This document shows positions 16,286-23,981 of a stretch of DNA of 35,534 nt, in pieces (within the stretch, counting starts at the first letter, position 1; every line of letters starts with the position of its first letter). The translations under genes were made by a program, and so were the position numbers. The stretch comes from a virus. The stretch lies in the IMG/VR virus record IMGVR_UViG_3300036806_000406, positions 1-35,534 of that record; one strand, given 5' to 3'. The notes under the pieces are model-generated. The model was not told the DNA's origin. It was given only the letters and a program-made list of their open reading frames with translations, and ran no database searches.

Positions 16286-16810
16286 CTAGGGCAGCATCCG
16301 CTGCATTACGCCATCGCGATAATAGAACAGATGTGCAAATGCCGCCGCGACGTGGAGTCCGGCCACGACCAACAAGGCCCACATGAAGTTCTGGTGCCAG
16401 CCGTCCAGCAATCTCACCAGCGCACGGTTGCCGGAGGTCAGCATGGGCAACGGCGCGACGAAGAACCACGACACGTTCCAGCCGCGAGCGGAAGCGAACA
16501 GCCAACCGCTCAACGTGGTCAGCAGCACAAGCAAATAGAGCAGCCAATGCACACCCTCGGACGTGATCCGCTGCCATGAAGGAAGCGAGCTTTCCGGAGC
16601 AACCGGATGCGTCACGCGCCACAAGAATCGCGTGACGATCAGCGCAAGAATGACTGTGCCGATCGAGATGTGCCAGGTCATGGGTACGCCAGGGGGGCCG
16701 CCGTGCACGTCCGGCATCAGCCAGCCGAGCGAGTATTGGACGAGGAGAAGTGCGACGACAGTCCAGTGCAGAGCCTTGGCCGTCGTTCCGTAATGCAGGC
16801 GTTTCATCAT
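16286..16810 (-). CDS. Cytochrome b561 family protein
   Basis: This 174-residue protein has four predicted membrane helices and conserved histidines in each expected place: ALHW (about 15), TWHISIG (about 45), EGVHWLL and WHQNFMW/LHVAAAFAHLF. These would bind two b-type hemes, so it should move electrons in the inner membrane. It is slightly shorter than most family members. The start could be either of two consecutive ATG; the ribosome site is weak. It is divergent from the gene at 16939 and is a bacterial-type gene in the phage block between capsid and tail. A broken copy lies at 2640-2953. Confidence 0.93.
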   Translation of the reverse strand: MMKRLHYGTTAKALHWTVVALLLVQYSLGWLMPDVHGGPPGVPMTWHISIGTVILALIVTRFLWRVTHPVAPESSLPSWQRITSEGVHWLLYLLVLLTTLSGWLFASARGWNVSWFFVAPLPMLTSGNRALVRLLDGWHQNFMWALLVVAGLHVAAAFAHLFYYRDGVMQRMLP

Positions 16811-16938
16811 CCGATTCGATTGCCTAAAGGTGAACTGCCGTCGTGATAATGGACCCGATGTCGCCGGGTTCCGGAACTCTTTGTCTCAGGTAGACTTCCA
16901 CTCGATGACGGCTTCCTTTTTAAGGGAGGGCACAGGAA

Positions 16939-17664
16939 ATGGCAGACGTCAAATACAGACTGGCGAACCCCAATCTTCGTCCAAGACGGACAAAACTCGA
17001 GATGCCCGGATGGGGTGGCAAGCCAGAGCCCCGCGCCGATGGTTCGCAGGAATATGCATGGCACTGTGCTCCGTTCACCGAGGGGGCGCAGTACGGCATT
17101 GAGATTTTTTACCCGTATCAGAATGAACTCCATGTCAGCAGGAAGGACGGCCTCCCGGTGCTAGACGGAGATTTTGGACCTCCGCCCGATGATGACCGTC
17201 AGTGGCCTCCATTCCGCAGTTTCGGAACGGATTTCTACACTTACCAATTGCTGCTTGATCTCAAAGTTGGAAAAGATTGGGCGGTGCGCACCGAGCCCCA
17301 TCCGCGGTTTTATACCGACCCCACCGACAGCGTACCCATCGCGGTCCCGGCGCTACTGCGGACTGAGTGGTGGCCAATGATCTCTTTTATCGTATTCAAA
17401 ACCCCGGCCGAGGGCCGCACCCATATCTTCCGGCCGGGCGAGCCGATGCTGCAAATCTTGGTGCTGCCGGTGACGGCGGACTTCAACCTCGTCGAGATGA
17501 CCGAGGAAGAGGCGGCGGAGCGTGAGATGAGGGGACGGCGAATTCATGCGAGCCGCGAAACGCTCGCAGCAGATTCCACGTGGACTTCCAGCACCCGCAC
17601 CGTCTTCGACGGCACATATCGCCACATGCTTCGGGCGGCCAAGGCGAAAGCGAGGGAAGAGTAA
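16939..17664 (+). CDS. DUF6065-like protein
   Basis: This 241-residue soluble protein starts at an ATG with AGGGAGG and AGGAA upstream. Its N-terminus is KYRLANPNLRPRRTKLEMP; strong blocks follow: YPYQNELHVSRKDGLPVLDG, FYTYQLLLDLKVGKDW, RTEPHPRFYTDPTD and THIFRPGEPMLQI. The end is helical and charged (TEEEAAEREMRG, then FDGTYRHMLRAAKAK). I recall this pattern as DUF6065, a cupin-like family of unknown function; I cannot confirm it here. It is on the opposite strand from the phage genes and looks like a bacterial gene of its own. Confidence 0.82.
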   Translation: MADVKYRLANPNLRPRRTKLEMPGWGGKPEPRADGSQEYAWHCAPFTEGAQYGIEIFYPYQNELHVSRKDGLPVLDGDFGPPPDDDRQWPPFRSFGTDFYTYQLLLDLKVGKDWAVRTEPHPRFYTDPTDSVPIAVPALLRTEWWPMISFIVFKTPAEGRTHIFRPGEPMLQILVLPVTADFNLVEMTEEEAAEREMRGRRIHASRETLAADSTWTSSTRTVFDGTYRHMLRAAKAKAREE

Positions 17665-17690
17665 ACGCCCCGCTTGCGCCCGATCTTGCC

Positions 17691-18080
17691 TCAATAGCGA
17701 TTATACGGGCCGCGGTAGTAGCTGTTATGGTGGTGGTGGTGATGGTGGTCGTAGTACGGCCGTGGAATGAACTGCCGGATTATAGGCGGCAAATATTGGC
17801 TGTGATGGTGGTGATAATACTGGCTGTGATGGTGGTGGTAATATTGGCTGTGATGGTGGTGGTAATACTGGGCAAGTTGGGCCTTACCCGAAACTGCCGT
17901 TTCGGCGCGCCGCGCATCGTCAGCCTTTAGCAGTTCCAAGGCGCCTGGAACTGGGTCGAGAAGATCCCTGTAACTCGTGACCGCGGTGGGCGCGGACGAC
18001 TGTGCCGGAGTGGCTTGCGCACCATTCATTGTCGTCAGGGCTGCTGCGGCTCCCAACAAACCAGCAATCTTCTTGTCCAT
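17691..18080 (-). CDS. Secreted His-rich protein
   Basis: The ATG at 18080, with AGGAGG five bases upstream, gives 129 residues; an earlier start lacks a site. A short signal peptide (MDKKIAGLLGAAAALTTMNG, cleavage after about AQA) leads to a segment with SYRDLLDPVPGALELL. The C-terminal half is a repeat of YYHHHHSQ (three perfect or near-perfect copies), then a run of seven His and a Tyr/Arg-rich end. His clusters like these usually bind nickel, zinc, copper or cobalt, so a periplasmic metal-storage or metal-shuttle role is possible. No enzyme motif is seen. Confidence 0.75.
   Translation of the reverse strand: MDKKIAGLLGAAAALTTMNGAQATPAQSSAPTAVTSYRDLLDPVPGALELLKADDARRAETAVSGKAQLAQYYHHHHSQYYHHHHSQYYHHHHSQYLPPIIRQFIPRPYYDHHHHHHHNSYYRGPYNRY
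17797..17868. repeat. Three tandem 24-bp units encoding YYHHHHSQ
   Basis: Units at 17797-17820, 17821-17844 and 17845-17868 differ at only one or two positions. They keep the reading frame of the His-rich protein, so copy number can change without breaking the gene. Confidence 0.85.
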
Positions 18081-18139
18081 ATAGCCTCCTGATCGTTTCC
18101 CCCGCACCATGGGGACCAACAATAAGTCAATATCAAGTC

Positions 18140-18193
18140 GCAATCAGATAGCCTCGATCGTGGGCTGCAATCAGAAAGCCTCGATCGTGGGCT
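18140..18193. repeat. 27-bp tandem duplication
   Basis: Copies at 18140-18166 and 18167-18193 differ at a single base. They contain the palindromic core CGATCG and lie in the 274-base gap between the His-rich gene and the capsid gene. I see no gene in that gap. A regulatory role is possible but not shown. Confidence 0.8.
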
Positions 18194-18354
18194 CAGGATT
18201 CGCCGGCCAGTCGCGGCGCCGGTGTGTAACCTTGTACAGACGCCGCGTGGCACCAGGTGCAATTGCGAATAGCACTCAAGCACCGCAAGACCCGACCGGC
18301 TCATCGGCTTGCCTGGATTTTGACCGCGCTCTTCACCCCAATTCGCCAATTCGT

Positions 18355-19308
18355 TCACCACATGATGGCGCTGCCGTCCTGACGTGCGATCTGTCGGGCA
18401 TAGATTGGCAGTCCCATCGTATTGACGGTCTCGATGAGGTTTGCCGGAGCACCATAGGTCACGAAGGTATCCATGGTGCCGAGCGGGAAGGCGATGCCCT
18501 CGCCGGCGGGGATCAGGGTCTCGGTCCCGCCGGTCGAAAGCGTGACGGTGGCGTTGTATTCCTCGAACACGATGCCTGCGAACGGGAAGCGGCGGCGGGT
18601 ATCTTCGCGCAGCGGCTGGGCGCCGGTTGAGGAGAAATACTTGTAAGCCTCTTCCACTTTGCTGTGACCAATGAGCTTGTCGAAGAACCCGGGGCTAACC
18701 AGTGCCAGCACCCCGTTCATGGTCTCGCCTTTGAGCTCGGTCTCGATGTCACGCAGAACCTCGCGGCATTTGGCCTGCACATTGGTGCCGGCGGTGCCCA
18801 GTACGAAGTCGACCGACTGCTGGCCGAGGCCGAACTCGTCGAAATAGTCGTAGAGCGCAACGCCAGCGCCATCCTTGACGATGCCGCGCAGCGCATTGAT
18901 CTCCATGTACTCGCGGGTCTGGGCATGCTTGGCGCGCATGCGGGTGAGCTTGCGCTCCATCACCGTGGCAAGCGGATCAGCGGCATCGGCGACCCCGAAA
19001 CCCCGGACGCCCTGGATGTCCTGTGGCGTGATCACGTCGTCGTGGGGAATCCACGGCACGGTGAAGGAGCGCATCGCGCGCCTGTCGCGGTTGGCGATCG
19101 TTGCGGGGCCGCCGAGCGGGACGGTCGGCAGGAGGTTCAGGACGCCCTCGGCTTGCTCGATGATGACGCTGCGCTGAGTGATGCCCTCGAAGCGGAACAG
19201 ACCGAGCTCGCCGAGCCGGGTGTAGATGTTCGGCAGGATGTTGATGGCGGTGGTCATCTCGGCGAGCGTATAACCACCCGCGTCGAAGGGATTGATCATC
19301 GGGGCCAT
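18355..19308 (-). CDS. Major capsid protein, lambda gpE-like
   Basis: This 317-residue protein resembles the phage major capsid protein E family: NPFDAGGYTLAEMTTAIN at the start, a central IPHDDVITPQDIQGVRGFG, an E-loop-type helical region (TVMERKLTRMRAKHAQTRE) and conserved end segments (PFAGIVFEEYNATV and IPAGEGIAFPLGTMDTF). It forms the icosahedral head. AAGGAC upstream of the ATG at 19308 is a fair ribosome site. It follows the decoration protein, as in lambda (D then E). Downstream, the usual head-tail connector genes are missing and bacterial-type genes start instead. Confidence 0.93.
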   Translation of the reverse strand: MAPMINPFDAGGYTLAEMTTAINILPNIYTRLGELGLFRFEGITQRSVIIEQAEGVLNLLPTVPLGGPATIANRDRRAMRSFTVPWIPHDDVITPQDIQGVRGFGVADAADPLATVMERKLTRMRAKHAQTREYMEINALRGIVKDGAGVALYDYFDEFGLGQQSVDFVLGTAGTNVQAKCREVLRDIETELKGETMNGVLALVSPGFFDKLIGHSKVEEAYKYFSSTGAQPLREDTRRRFPFAGIVFEEYNATVTLSTGGTETLIPAGEGIAFPLGTMDTFVTYGAPANLIETVNTMGLPIYARQIARQDGSAIMW

Positions 19309-19399
19309 GGATAGAGGTCCTTGAAAGCTGAGGCCCCGATGGGGTTGCCATCGAGGCCCGGATGAAGGGTTGAAGCGAGTTGAAGTGACGGCGGGTCGA

Positions 19400-19789
19400 T
19401 CAGGCGGCGTCGCGCGGCACCAGACCTGCGGCAGCGAGTTGGCCGTGTTTGGTCGCCTTCTTGGTGCCGTTATCGACAGTACTGTCGAACACCAGCACGG
19501 CCTTCGCGACGATCGTGGGACCGCGCGTGACCACTAGGCCGGTCTTGTCGGCGGCCGTTGCGTCGACCGCTCCGATCAGCACCGCGACCGCGGTCTCCGC
19601 TCCCTCATCGCCGGTGACTTCGGCCGCGGGTGAGAGGCGGTATTTGCCGGACGCGGTGATCTTTCCGAGCACGGAACCGAGCGCATAGTTCCTGCCGGCC
19701 TTGAGGGTCACGGTCTCGCGGGAATAGTTTCCATTGAGCTCGTACTTGAGCAGGTCGCCGAGCGTCGGCGACATCGTCAGAGCAGTCAT
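19400..19789 (-). CDS. Head decoration protein, gpD-like
   Basis: This 129-residue protein has the head decoration protein (HDPD) pattern: a flexible start, LKAGRNYALGSVLGKITASG and KYRLSPAAEVTGDEGAETAVAV in two consecutive pieces, and DKTGLVVTRGPTIVAK. As trimers it fixes the expanded capsid. It stands between the protease/scaffold gene and the major capsid gene, exactly as in lambda. Confidence 0.92.
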   Translation of the reverse strand: MTALTMSPTLGDLLKYELNGNYSRETVTLKAGRNYALGSVLGKITASGKYRLSPAAEVTGDEGAETAVAVLIGAVDATAADKTGLVVTRGPTIVAKAVLVFDSTVDNGTKKATKHGQLAAAGLVPRDAA

Positions 19790-19812
19790 GTGTCTTTCTC
19801 CTCAGGGGGCGA

Positions 19813-20205
19813 TCAGGCGCGTGCCGCTGCGGCACGCTCCCTGGCGCGTCGCACAATCGGACTGTCGCCGGCGATGGGCGTGGATGGGGCTGCGGCGATG
19901 ACACTCGTTGCCTCGGCGCGCGCGGCTAGCGCCTCGAGCACAGACTGGCGCAATGCATCGGCCGATATGCCCCTACGCATGGCATCAGCTGCGTCGACGG
20001 TGACGCCGAGCCGTCCCGCCTGGGCGGCGACAGCGGCAATTTCAGCAAACTCCGCACGCAACTTGTCAGCCGCGCCGGATCCCGTCTCCATGATAGGCAC
20101 CGGCGGCGCGGCTTGGGGCGCTTCGGGCGTTGGCGGCGCAGGCGACGCTGCTGGCTGCGGCGCAGTCGGTTCCTCTCGAATCTGGTCGGTTTCCTTCGTT
20201 GCCAT
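19813..20205 (-). CDS. Nested scaffold protein (Nu3-like), internal start in protease gene
   Basis: The ATG at 20205, residue 273 of the protease frame, has an AAGGGGAG ribosome site seven bases upstream. From there the product is 130 residues: MATKETDQIREEPTAP, a Pro/Ala-rich linker, then a helical Ala-rich end (KLRAEFAEIAAVAAQAG, ALRQSVLEALAARAE). This is the shape of lambda Nu3, which uses an internal start in gene C. Scaffolds guide capsid shape and are removed later. Seen in sequence: the start and site; the function is inferred. Confidence 0.65.
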   Translation of the reverse strand: MATKETDQIREEPTAPQPAASPAPPTPEAPQAAPPVPIMETGSGAADKLRAEFAEIAAVAAQAGRLGVTVDAADAMRRGISADALRQSVLEALAARAEATSVIAAAPSTPIAGDSPIVRRARERAAAARA

Positions 20206-21021
20206 TGAGGGGCTCCCCTTGGGTGTTGGGTTGAAGATGGGACGCGTCGCCGCGGCCGCGCCATCGAGTTCGGCCACCATCTCTGCGATGGCAAAGTCGA
20301 GCGTGCCGACGCGATCGGCAAGACCCGCACGAACCGCTAATTCGCCGCGATAGATCGCTGCGTTCGTGCCCCGCGCGGCCTCGCCGCTGATCCCTCGATT
20401 GGCTGCAACGAGCGCACAGAATTCAGCGTAGAGTCGATCGACGTCGGCCTGGATCGTGGCGCGGGCTCGTCCGGTCAGCGGCTCGTGACCGTTGGCGTCA
20501 ACCTTCCGCTCGCCGGCGAACACGAAAGTCCACGAAAGACCGGCCTTCGCGTCCGCGCCGCTCTCGTCGACATGGACAGCCACGACACCGATCGACCCGA
20601 CCTCGCCGGTGCGCGTCACATAAAACCTGTCCGCCGTGCTGGCGATTGCGTACGCCGCCGAGAGCGCCCCCTCGTTTGCCACGGCCCACAGGGGCTTTTC
20701 GGTCCCGGCTTTGATCGCGCGGATCTGCTCGACCAGGTCGAACAGGCCGCCGACTTCGCCTCCCGACGAGTCAACATCCAGGATGACGCCGCGCACGTTC
20801 GGGGCGGCCATGGCCTCGCCAATCGCCTCGCCGATGTCCGCGTATGAAGCAAGCCCACTTGCTGCGTCGAGATAACCGGATCGGCTGACGAGCGTGCCAA
20901 TCACGGAAACGACCGCGATCCGTTCGGCCGTGATCGACGACAACTGTGCGGGATCGGGTTCCGGACCCGTGGCGTCCAAGCGGGTTCCGGCAAAGCGCGG
21001 CGTGAGCACGCCGAGGATCAC
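19813..21021 (-). CDS. S49 family prohead protease (lambda gpC-like)
   Basis: The GTG-started frame of 402 residues contains an SppA/S49 domain (about 35-255): VDSSGGEVGGLFDLVEQIR, a serine-bearing ANEGALSAAYAIAS and GEVGSIGVVAVH, then a lysine in FVFAGERKVDANGHEP. Ser and Lys fit a Ser-Lys dyad. The enzyme matures the prohead. The C-terminal 130 residues form the scaffold. The expected N-terminus (MFDLPHLASRVFGTPLM) is encoded in another frame at 21092-21018, so a single-base shift at about 21031-21038 separates the two. Either the gene is damaged, or the assembly has an error, or the protein starts weakly at GTG. Confidence 0.85.
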   Translation of the reverse strand: MILGVLTPRFAGTRLDATGPEPDPAQLSSITAERIAVVSVIGTLVSRSGYLDAASGLASYADIGEAIGEAMAAPNVRGVILDVDSSGGEVGGLFDLVEQIRAIKAGTEKPLWAVANEGALSAAYAIASTADRFYVTRTGEVGSIGVVAVHVDESGADAKAGLSWTFVFAGERKVDANGHEPLTGRARATIQADVDRLYAEFCALVAANRGISGEAARGTNAAIYRGELAVRAGLADRVGTLDFAIAEMVAELDGAAAATRPIFNPTPKGSPSMATKETDQIREEPTAPQPAASPAPPTPEAPQAAPPVPIMETGSGAADKLRAEFAEIAAVAAQAGRLGVTVDAADAMRRGISADALRQSVLEALAARAEATSVIAAAPSTPIAGDSPIVRRARERAAAARA

Positions 21022-21092
21022 GTCAAGCTTGGCGCCGCAATCATGAGTGGCGTCCCGAACACGCGAGACGCCAGATGCGGTAGGTCAAACAT
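21018..21092 (-). pseudogene. Frameshifted N-terminus of the S49 protease gene
   Basis: The ATG at 21092, eleven bases after the portal stop, encodes MFDLPHLASRVFGTPLMIAA and then runs into TGA. The LPH-x-A-x2-F-x2-PLM pattern is the normal start of lambda gpC-type proteases. The remainder continues at KLDVILGVLTPRF in the -1 frame. One lost base near 21031-21038 explains the break. Confidence 0.75.
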
Positions 21093-21102
21093 GTGGGTTG
21101 TT

Positions 21103-22563
21103 TCAGTTCCCAGGTGACTGTGTATTGCCGGGCTCGCTTGGCAGTGGCGAAGGCGCTGCCGACCGGAATATCAACCCAAGCGACTTTTCACGCGCCTGAT
21201 CGGCAGCAATCTCGGTATCCACTTGCTCCGCATCGTAACCACGCTCAGCGAGCGCCTGCGTGCGGCTCTTGAGCCCGGCATCAATCTGCTCGATCTCGGC
21301 GCGGGCATCCTTCAGCGGATCGACCCAGTCCCACTTTGGCGGCAGCCAACCGCAAGCAAGATACTCCCGCCGCCGTTGGTCGTAATCCGGAAGGTTGAGC
21401 GTGCCTGCGAGAACGGCGGTATCAATCCAACGCGCCCAGACCTGGCGGCACAGTTGCCAGACCACCACCGCGTGCTGGTAGGCCTCGATGCGCCGGCGGA
21501 ATTCGAGCAAAGCCAGGCGCGAGTTCGAGTAGTTAGCCTTGAGCATATCGTTGGAGAGATACGCGTAGGGCACACCCAGCGCGGCCGACACCTGCAACAG
21601 GGTGCGGTACTGGAACGGCTCGTAGGTCTGGCCCGAATCTGCTGGCGTCGATGTCTGCACCTCCTCGCCGGGCTCCAGCATCGTGATTTGGCCCGGTTGC
21701 AGATCCATGGTGCGCTCGTCGTTCTCGTCGCGTCCCTCCGCGGCATCGAGCGGTTCGGCTGGTGCTGGCGTCGTGATGAAGAGCGCGTGCATCGCCGCGA
21801 CCTTCTTCCGGTCGAGTTCGGCATCGTCATACTGATCGAGCAGAAACAGCTTCACGATGCCCGCGGCGAACCGCGAGACGCCGCGAAGCTGTCCGGCGTC
21901 AACCGGATCGATGATGTGTGCGATCTCGAATGCAGATACCCGGACGATCTCGCCGGCAACGCCTGGGTCGGTCAGGTCGCCCGGATGACGGCGCAGGAAG
22001 TGGTAGGCCACGCGGCGTCCGATGGCATCGAACTCGATCCCCTGCCGGATGACGTTACCGCCAGGCACGACCTCGTTGCGATTGAGCGGCAGCATCTCCG
22101 AAGGGATCATCTGCAGCTGCAGTGGGACCGTGAGGCCATCCTGCGGCCGGCGCGGCCGGAAGCGAAAGAACACCTCGCCCGCGATAAACACCTCGCGCGC
22201 GGCGCGTCGCTGCAGCCCGTAGAAATCGGTGAATCCTTCGGCATCGGCCTCGTCGGTCCAGTCGAGCCAGAGCTTTTGGACCTGAGCCTTGAGCCCCGAC
22301 TCCGCAATCATCGTCGAGGACGGCTTGATGCCCGCGCCGACCACGTTACCGGCCCAGCTCTCGATCGCGTTGGCGGCGTAGCCATTGTTGCGCACGAGCC
22401 ATCGAGCCCGCGCGGTGATGTCGGGACCAGCCGCGGCGATCAGCGTATTGAGGTGCGCCCGACTGGCCTGGAAGCCTTTCAGCCGGCGGTTTGCGAGCCC
22501 GGCGTCGAAGCCGCCGATGAACGCTCCCACGCGGCGCCGGAAGTGTGTGAGGGAAGCAAGCAC
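21103..22563 (-). CDS. Phage portal protein, lambda family
   Basis: This 486-residue protein has the lambda-type portal pattern: RARWLVRNNGYAANAIESWA, a central AHIIDPVDAGQLRGVSRFA, YAYLSNDMLKANYSNSRLAL and WLPPKWDWVDPLKDA. It forms the dodecameric ring through which DNA enters and leaves the head. The start (22563) follows directly after the gpW stop, and the protease gene begins eleven bases after its stop. The length is normal for the family. No damage is visible. Confidence 0.96.
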   Translation of the reverse strand: MLASLTHFRRRVGAFIGGFDAGLANRRLKGFQASRAHLNTLIAAAGPDITARARWLVRNNGYAANAIESWAGNVVGAGIKPSSTMIAESGLKAQVQKLWLDWTDEADAEGFTDFYGLQRRAAREVFIAGEVFFRFRPRRPQDGLTVPLQLQMIPSEMLPLNRNEVVPGGNVIRQGIEFDAIGRRVAYHFLRRHPGDLTDPGVAGEIVRVSAFEIAHIIDPVDAGQLRGVSRFAAGIVKLFLLDQYDDAELDRKKVAAMHALFITTPAPAEPLDAAEGRDENDERTMDLQPGQITMLEPGEEVQTSTPADSGQTYEPFQYRTLLQVSAALGVPYAYLSNDMLKANYSNSRLALLEFRRRIEAYQHAVVVWQLCRQVWARWIDTAVLAGTLNLPDYDQRRREYLACGWLPPKWDWVDPLKDARAEIEQIDAGLKSRTQALAERGYDAEQVDTEIAADQAREKSLGLIFRSAAPSPLPSEPGNTQSPGN

Positions 22564-22776
22564 TCATAGTCCCTTCGAAGCAGAGGTGAGAATTCGGCGC
22601 TTGCGGCCACCATCCCGGATCGCGGCGATCCGCCGTTCGAGATCCGTGATAGCCGCCGCCATCTCAGCGTCGGTGGCATAGGTGACGCGCCGGCCGTCGA
22701 TCTCAACCGTACGCACGCCGCGGAAACGGGCGGCGAGCAGCGCATCACACTGCGCCGTCATCTCTTCGAGAGTCAT
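22564..22776 (-). CDS. gpW-type head-tail joining protein
   Basis: This 70-residue protein (MTLEEMTAQCDALLAARF, VEIDGRRVTYATDAEM, ITDLERRIAAIRDG) matches gpW: two helices with a beta-hairpin between. It binds the portal after DNA packaging and helps attach the tail. The ATG has only a weak ribosome site. The gene would normally follow the large terminase directly, but a block of about 2.2 kb with PAP2 and lipid kinase genes separates them here. Confidence 0.92.
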   Translation of the reverse strand: MTLEEMTAQCDALLAARFRGVRTVEIDGRRVTYATDAEMAAAITDLERRIAAIRDGGRKRRILTSASKGL

Positions 22777-22999
22777 CAGATTAGGATTCGTTCACATTCG
22801 CATGGTGCACGCATTCGCACTGAAGCGCTCGATGCGAATCTGGTGTTTCGACCACTCTGGAAACAGTCCAGGCGATCGCGCCAGGCGGGACCGGGCGGAA
22901 TGCTCGAACCTGACATCCGAGTTTGCAGGGTCGTTTTGCCCAACGGAGCGATGAAATCGTCAAACTGCTCTGTAGGTTCACTGCGATCCGGCTGGTAAA
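22777..22999. other. Junction between phage gpW and the PAP2 cassette
   Basis: No gene is visible in this 223-base gap. It contains CATTCGCA twice and TGCGAAT once near 22794-22841. It is where phage sequence ends and bacterial-type sequence begins. No integrase, transposase or duplicated target is apparent. Confidence 0.4.
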
Positions 23000-23962
23000 G
23001 TGCGTGGCCGATTCATAATTTCCGCCTTCAACTCCCTGAGTGCGGTTATGCTCGCCCTCGCCATTGTTGTAGTTTTTGTGTTTGTTGTGGTTTTTCGTTC
23101 ACTGGCTCGCCGAGCGGTGATTTGCATCATTGAGGTCGCACCCAGCGTACCTCCAAGAGTGGTCGGTTCTCGGGCATGGGCGCTTTCAGAGGCTCTCAGA
23201 TCCCGACTGGCAAAACGCTATCCTAGGCTCTTCGGGATTGTGACGAGACGACTCGACTCCCATAAACCGTCGGGGCTTCTGCTGACGTTGGTCGTTCTCG
23301 CCGCTATCTACGTCGCCGCATTATTCAGCGGCCTTACCGAGGACATTCTTGAAGCACAAGGAACAATCCGAATTGACAACATCGTCAACGCGGCGTTTGG
23401 CCCGTGGCGCGTCGAGCCGCTAATCTCTGCGTTTCTTTGGATCACAGCCTTGGGAAGCAGTCCCGCAGTTGTTGCCGCAGTGATTATCGCAACCGGCTTT
23501 CTCTGGTCGCAACGCCGCTTCTATTCCATCATTCCTCTTTGGATCACTTGTACGGGTGCGCTCGCTACCACAACGATCGGCAAGTTCGTCATTGGCCGGC
23601 ATCGTCCAGAGTTCACGATCGATGTGACCGTGAATTCTTCGTCGTTTCCGAGTGGACACGCGACGGCCGCGATGGCCGTATACGGATTCATTGCATACGC
23701 CATTGCGCGCGCATTGCCGGGCGTTCGTGAACGTTTCGAAGTTACTTATTGGACGATTGTACTCGTTCTCCTGGTTGGCTTCAGCCGCATTTTCTTGGGG
23801 GTCCATTATGTAACGGATGTCGCCGGCGGTTTCCTCGTTGGAGGATTCTGGCTACTGGTCGGATTGATCATTGTCGAATGGAATGCAGCAGACGCGATTG
23901 CGAGTTCCCACCGGGGTGACAATCCTTCGTCTTTATCATCGTCTCAGGACGACAGTCGGTGA
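23000..23962 (+). CDS. PAP2 family membrane phosphatase
   Basis: This 320-residue protein has an N-terminal membrane helix, a soluble Arg-rich linker (about 45-92), then five or six membrane helices with all three PAP2 signatures: KFVIGRHRP (K-x6-RP), PSGH and SRIFLGVHYVTD (SR-x5-H-x3-D). It probably removes phosphate from a lipid such as undecaprenyl diphosphate or phosphatidate on the periplasmic side. The linker and the LLLTLVVLAAIYVAALFSG start of the domain look like the part that follows DedA in DedA-PAP2 fusion proteins; DedA lies at 1010. It is on the opposite strand from the phage genes and next to a lipid kinase gene. Confidence 0.9.
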   Translation: MRGRFIISAFNSLSAVMLALAIVVVFVFVVVFRSLARRAVICIIEVAPSVPPRVVGSRAWALSEALRSRLAKRYPRLFGIVTRRLDSHKPSGLLLTLVVLAAIYVAALFSGLTEDILEAQGTIRIDNIVNAAFGPWRVEPLISAFLWITALGSSPAVVAAVIIATGFLWSQRRFYSIIPLWITCTGALATTTIGKFVIGRHRPEFTIDVTVNSSSFPSGHATAAMAVYGFIAYAIARALPGVRERFEVTYWTIVLVLLVGFSRIFLGVHYVTDVAGGFLVGGFWLLVGLIIVEWNAADAIASSHRGDNPSSLSSSQDDSR

Positions 23963-23981
23963 CGATGCAAAAGGCCTTCCA

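Noticed and set aside
19320-19365. Hairpin CGATGG/CCATCG between decoration and capsid genes
   Set aside because: Short stem without T-run on either strand; not enough for a terminator.
21223-22569. Long plus-strand open frame of 448 codons opposite the portal gene
   Set aside because: It is the complement of a clear portal gene in G+C-rich DNA, has an irregular composition and no recognisable motif.
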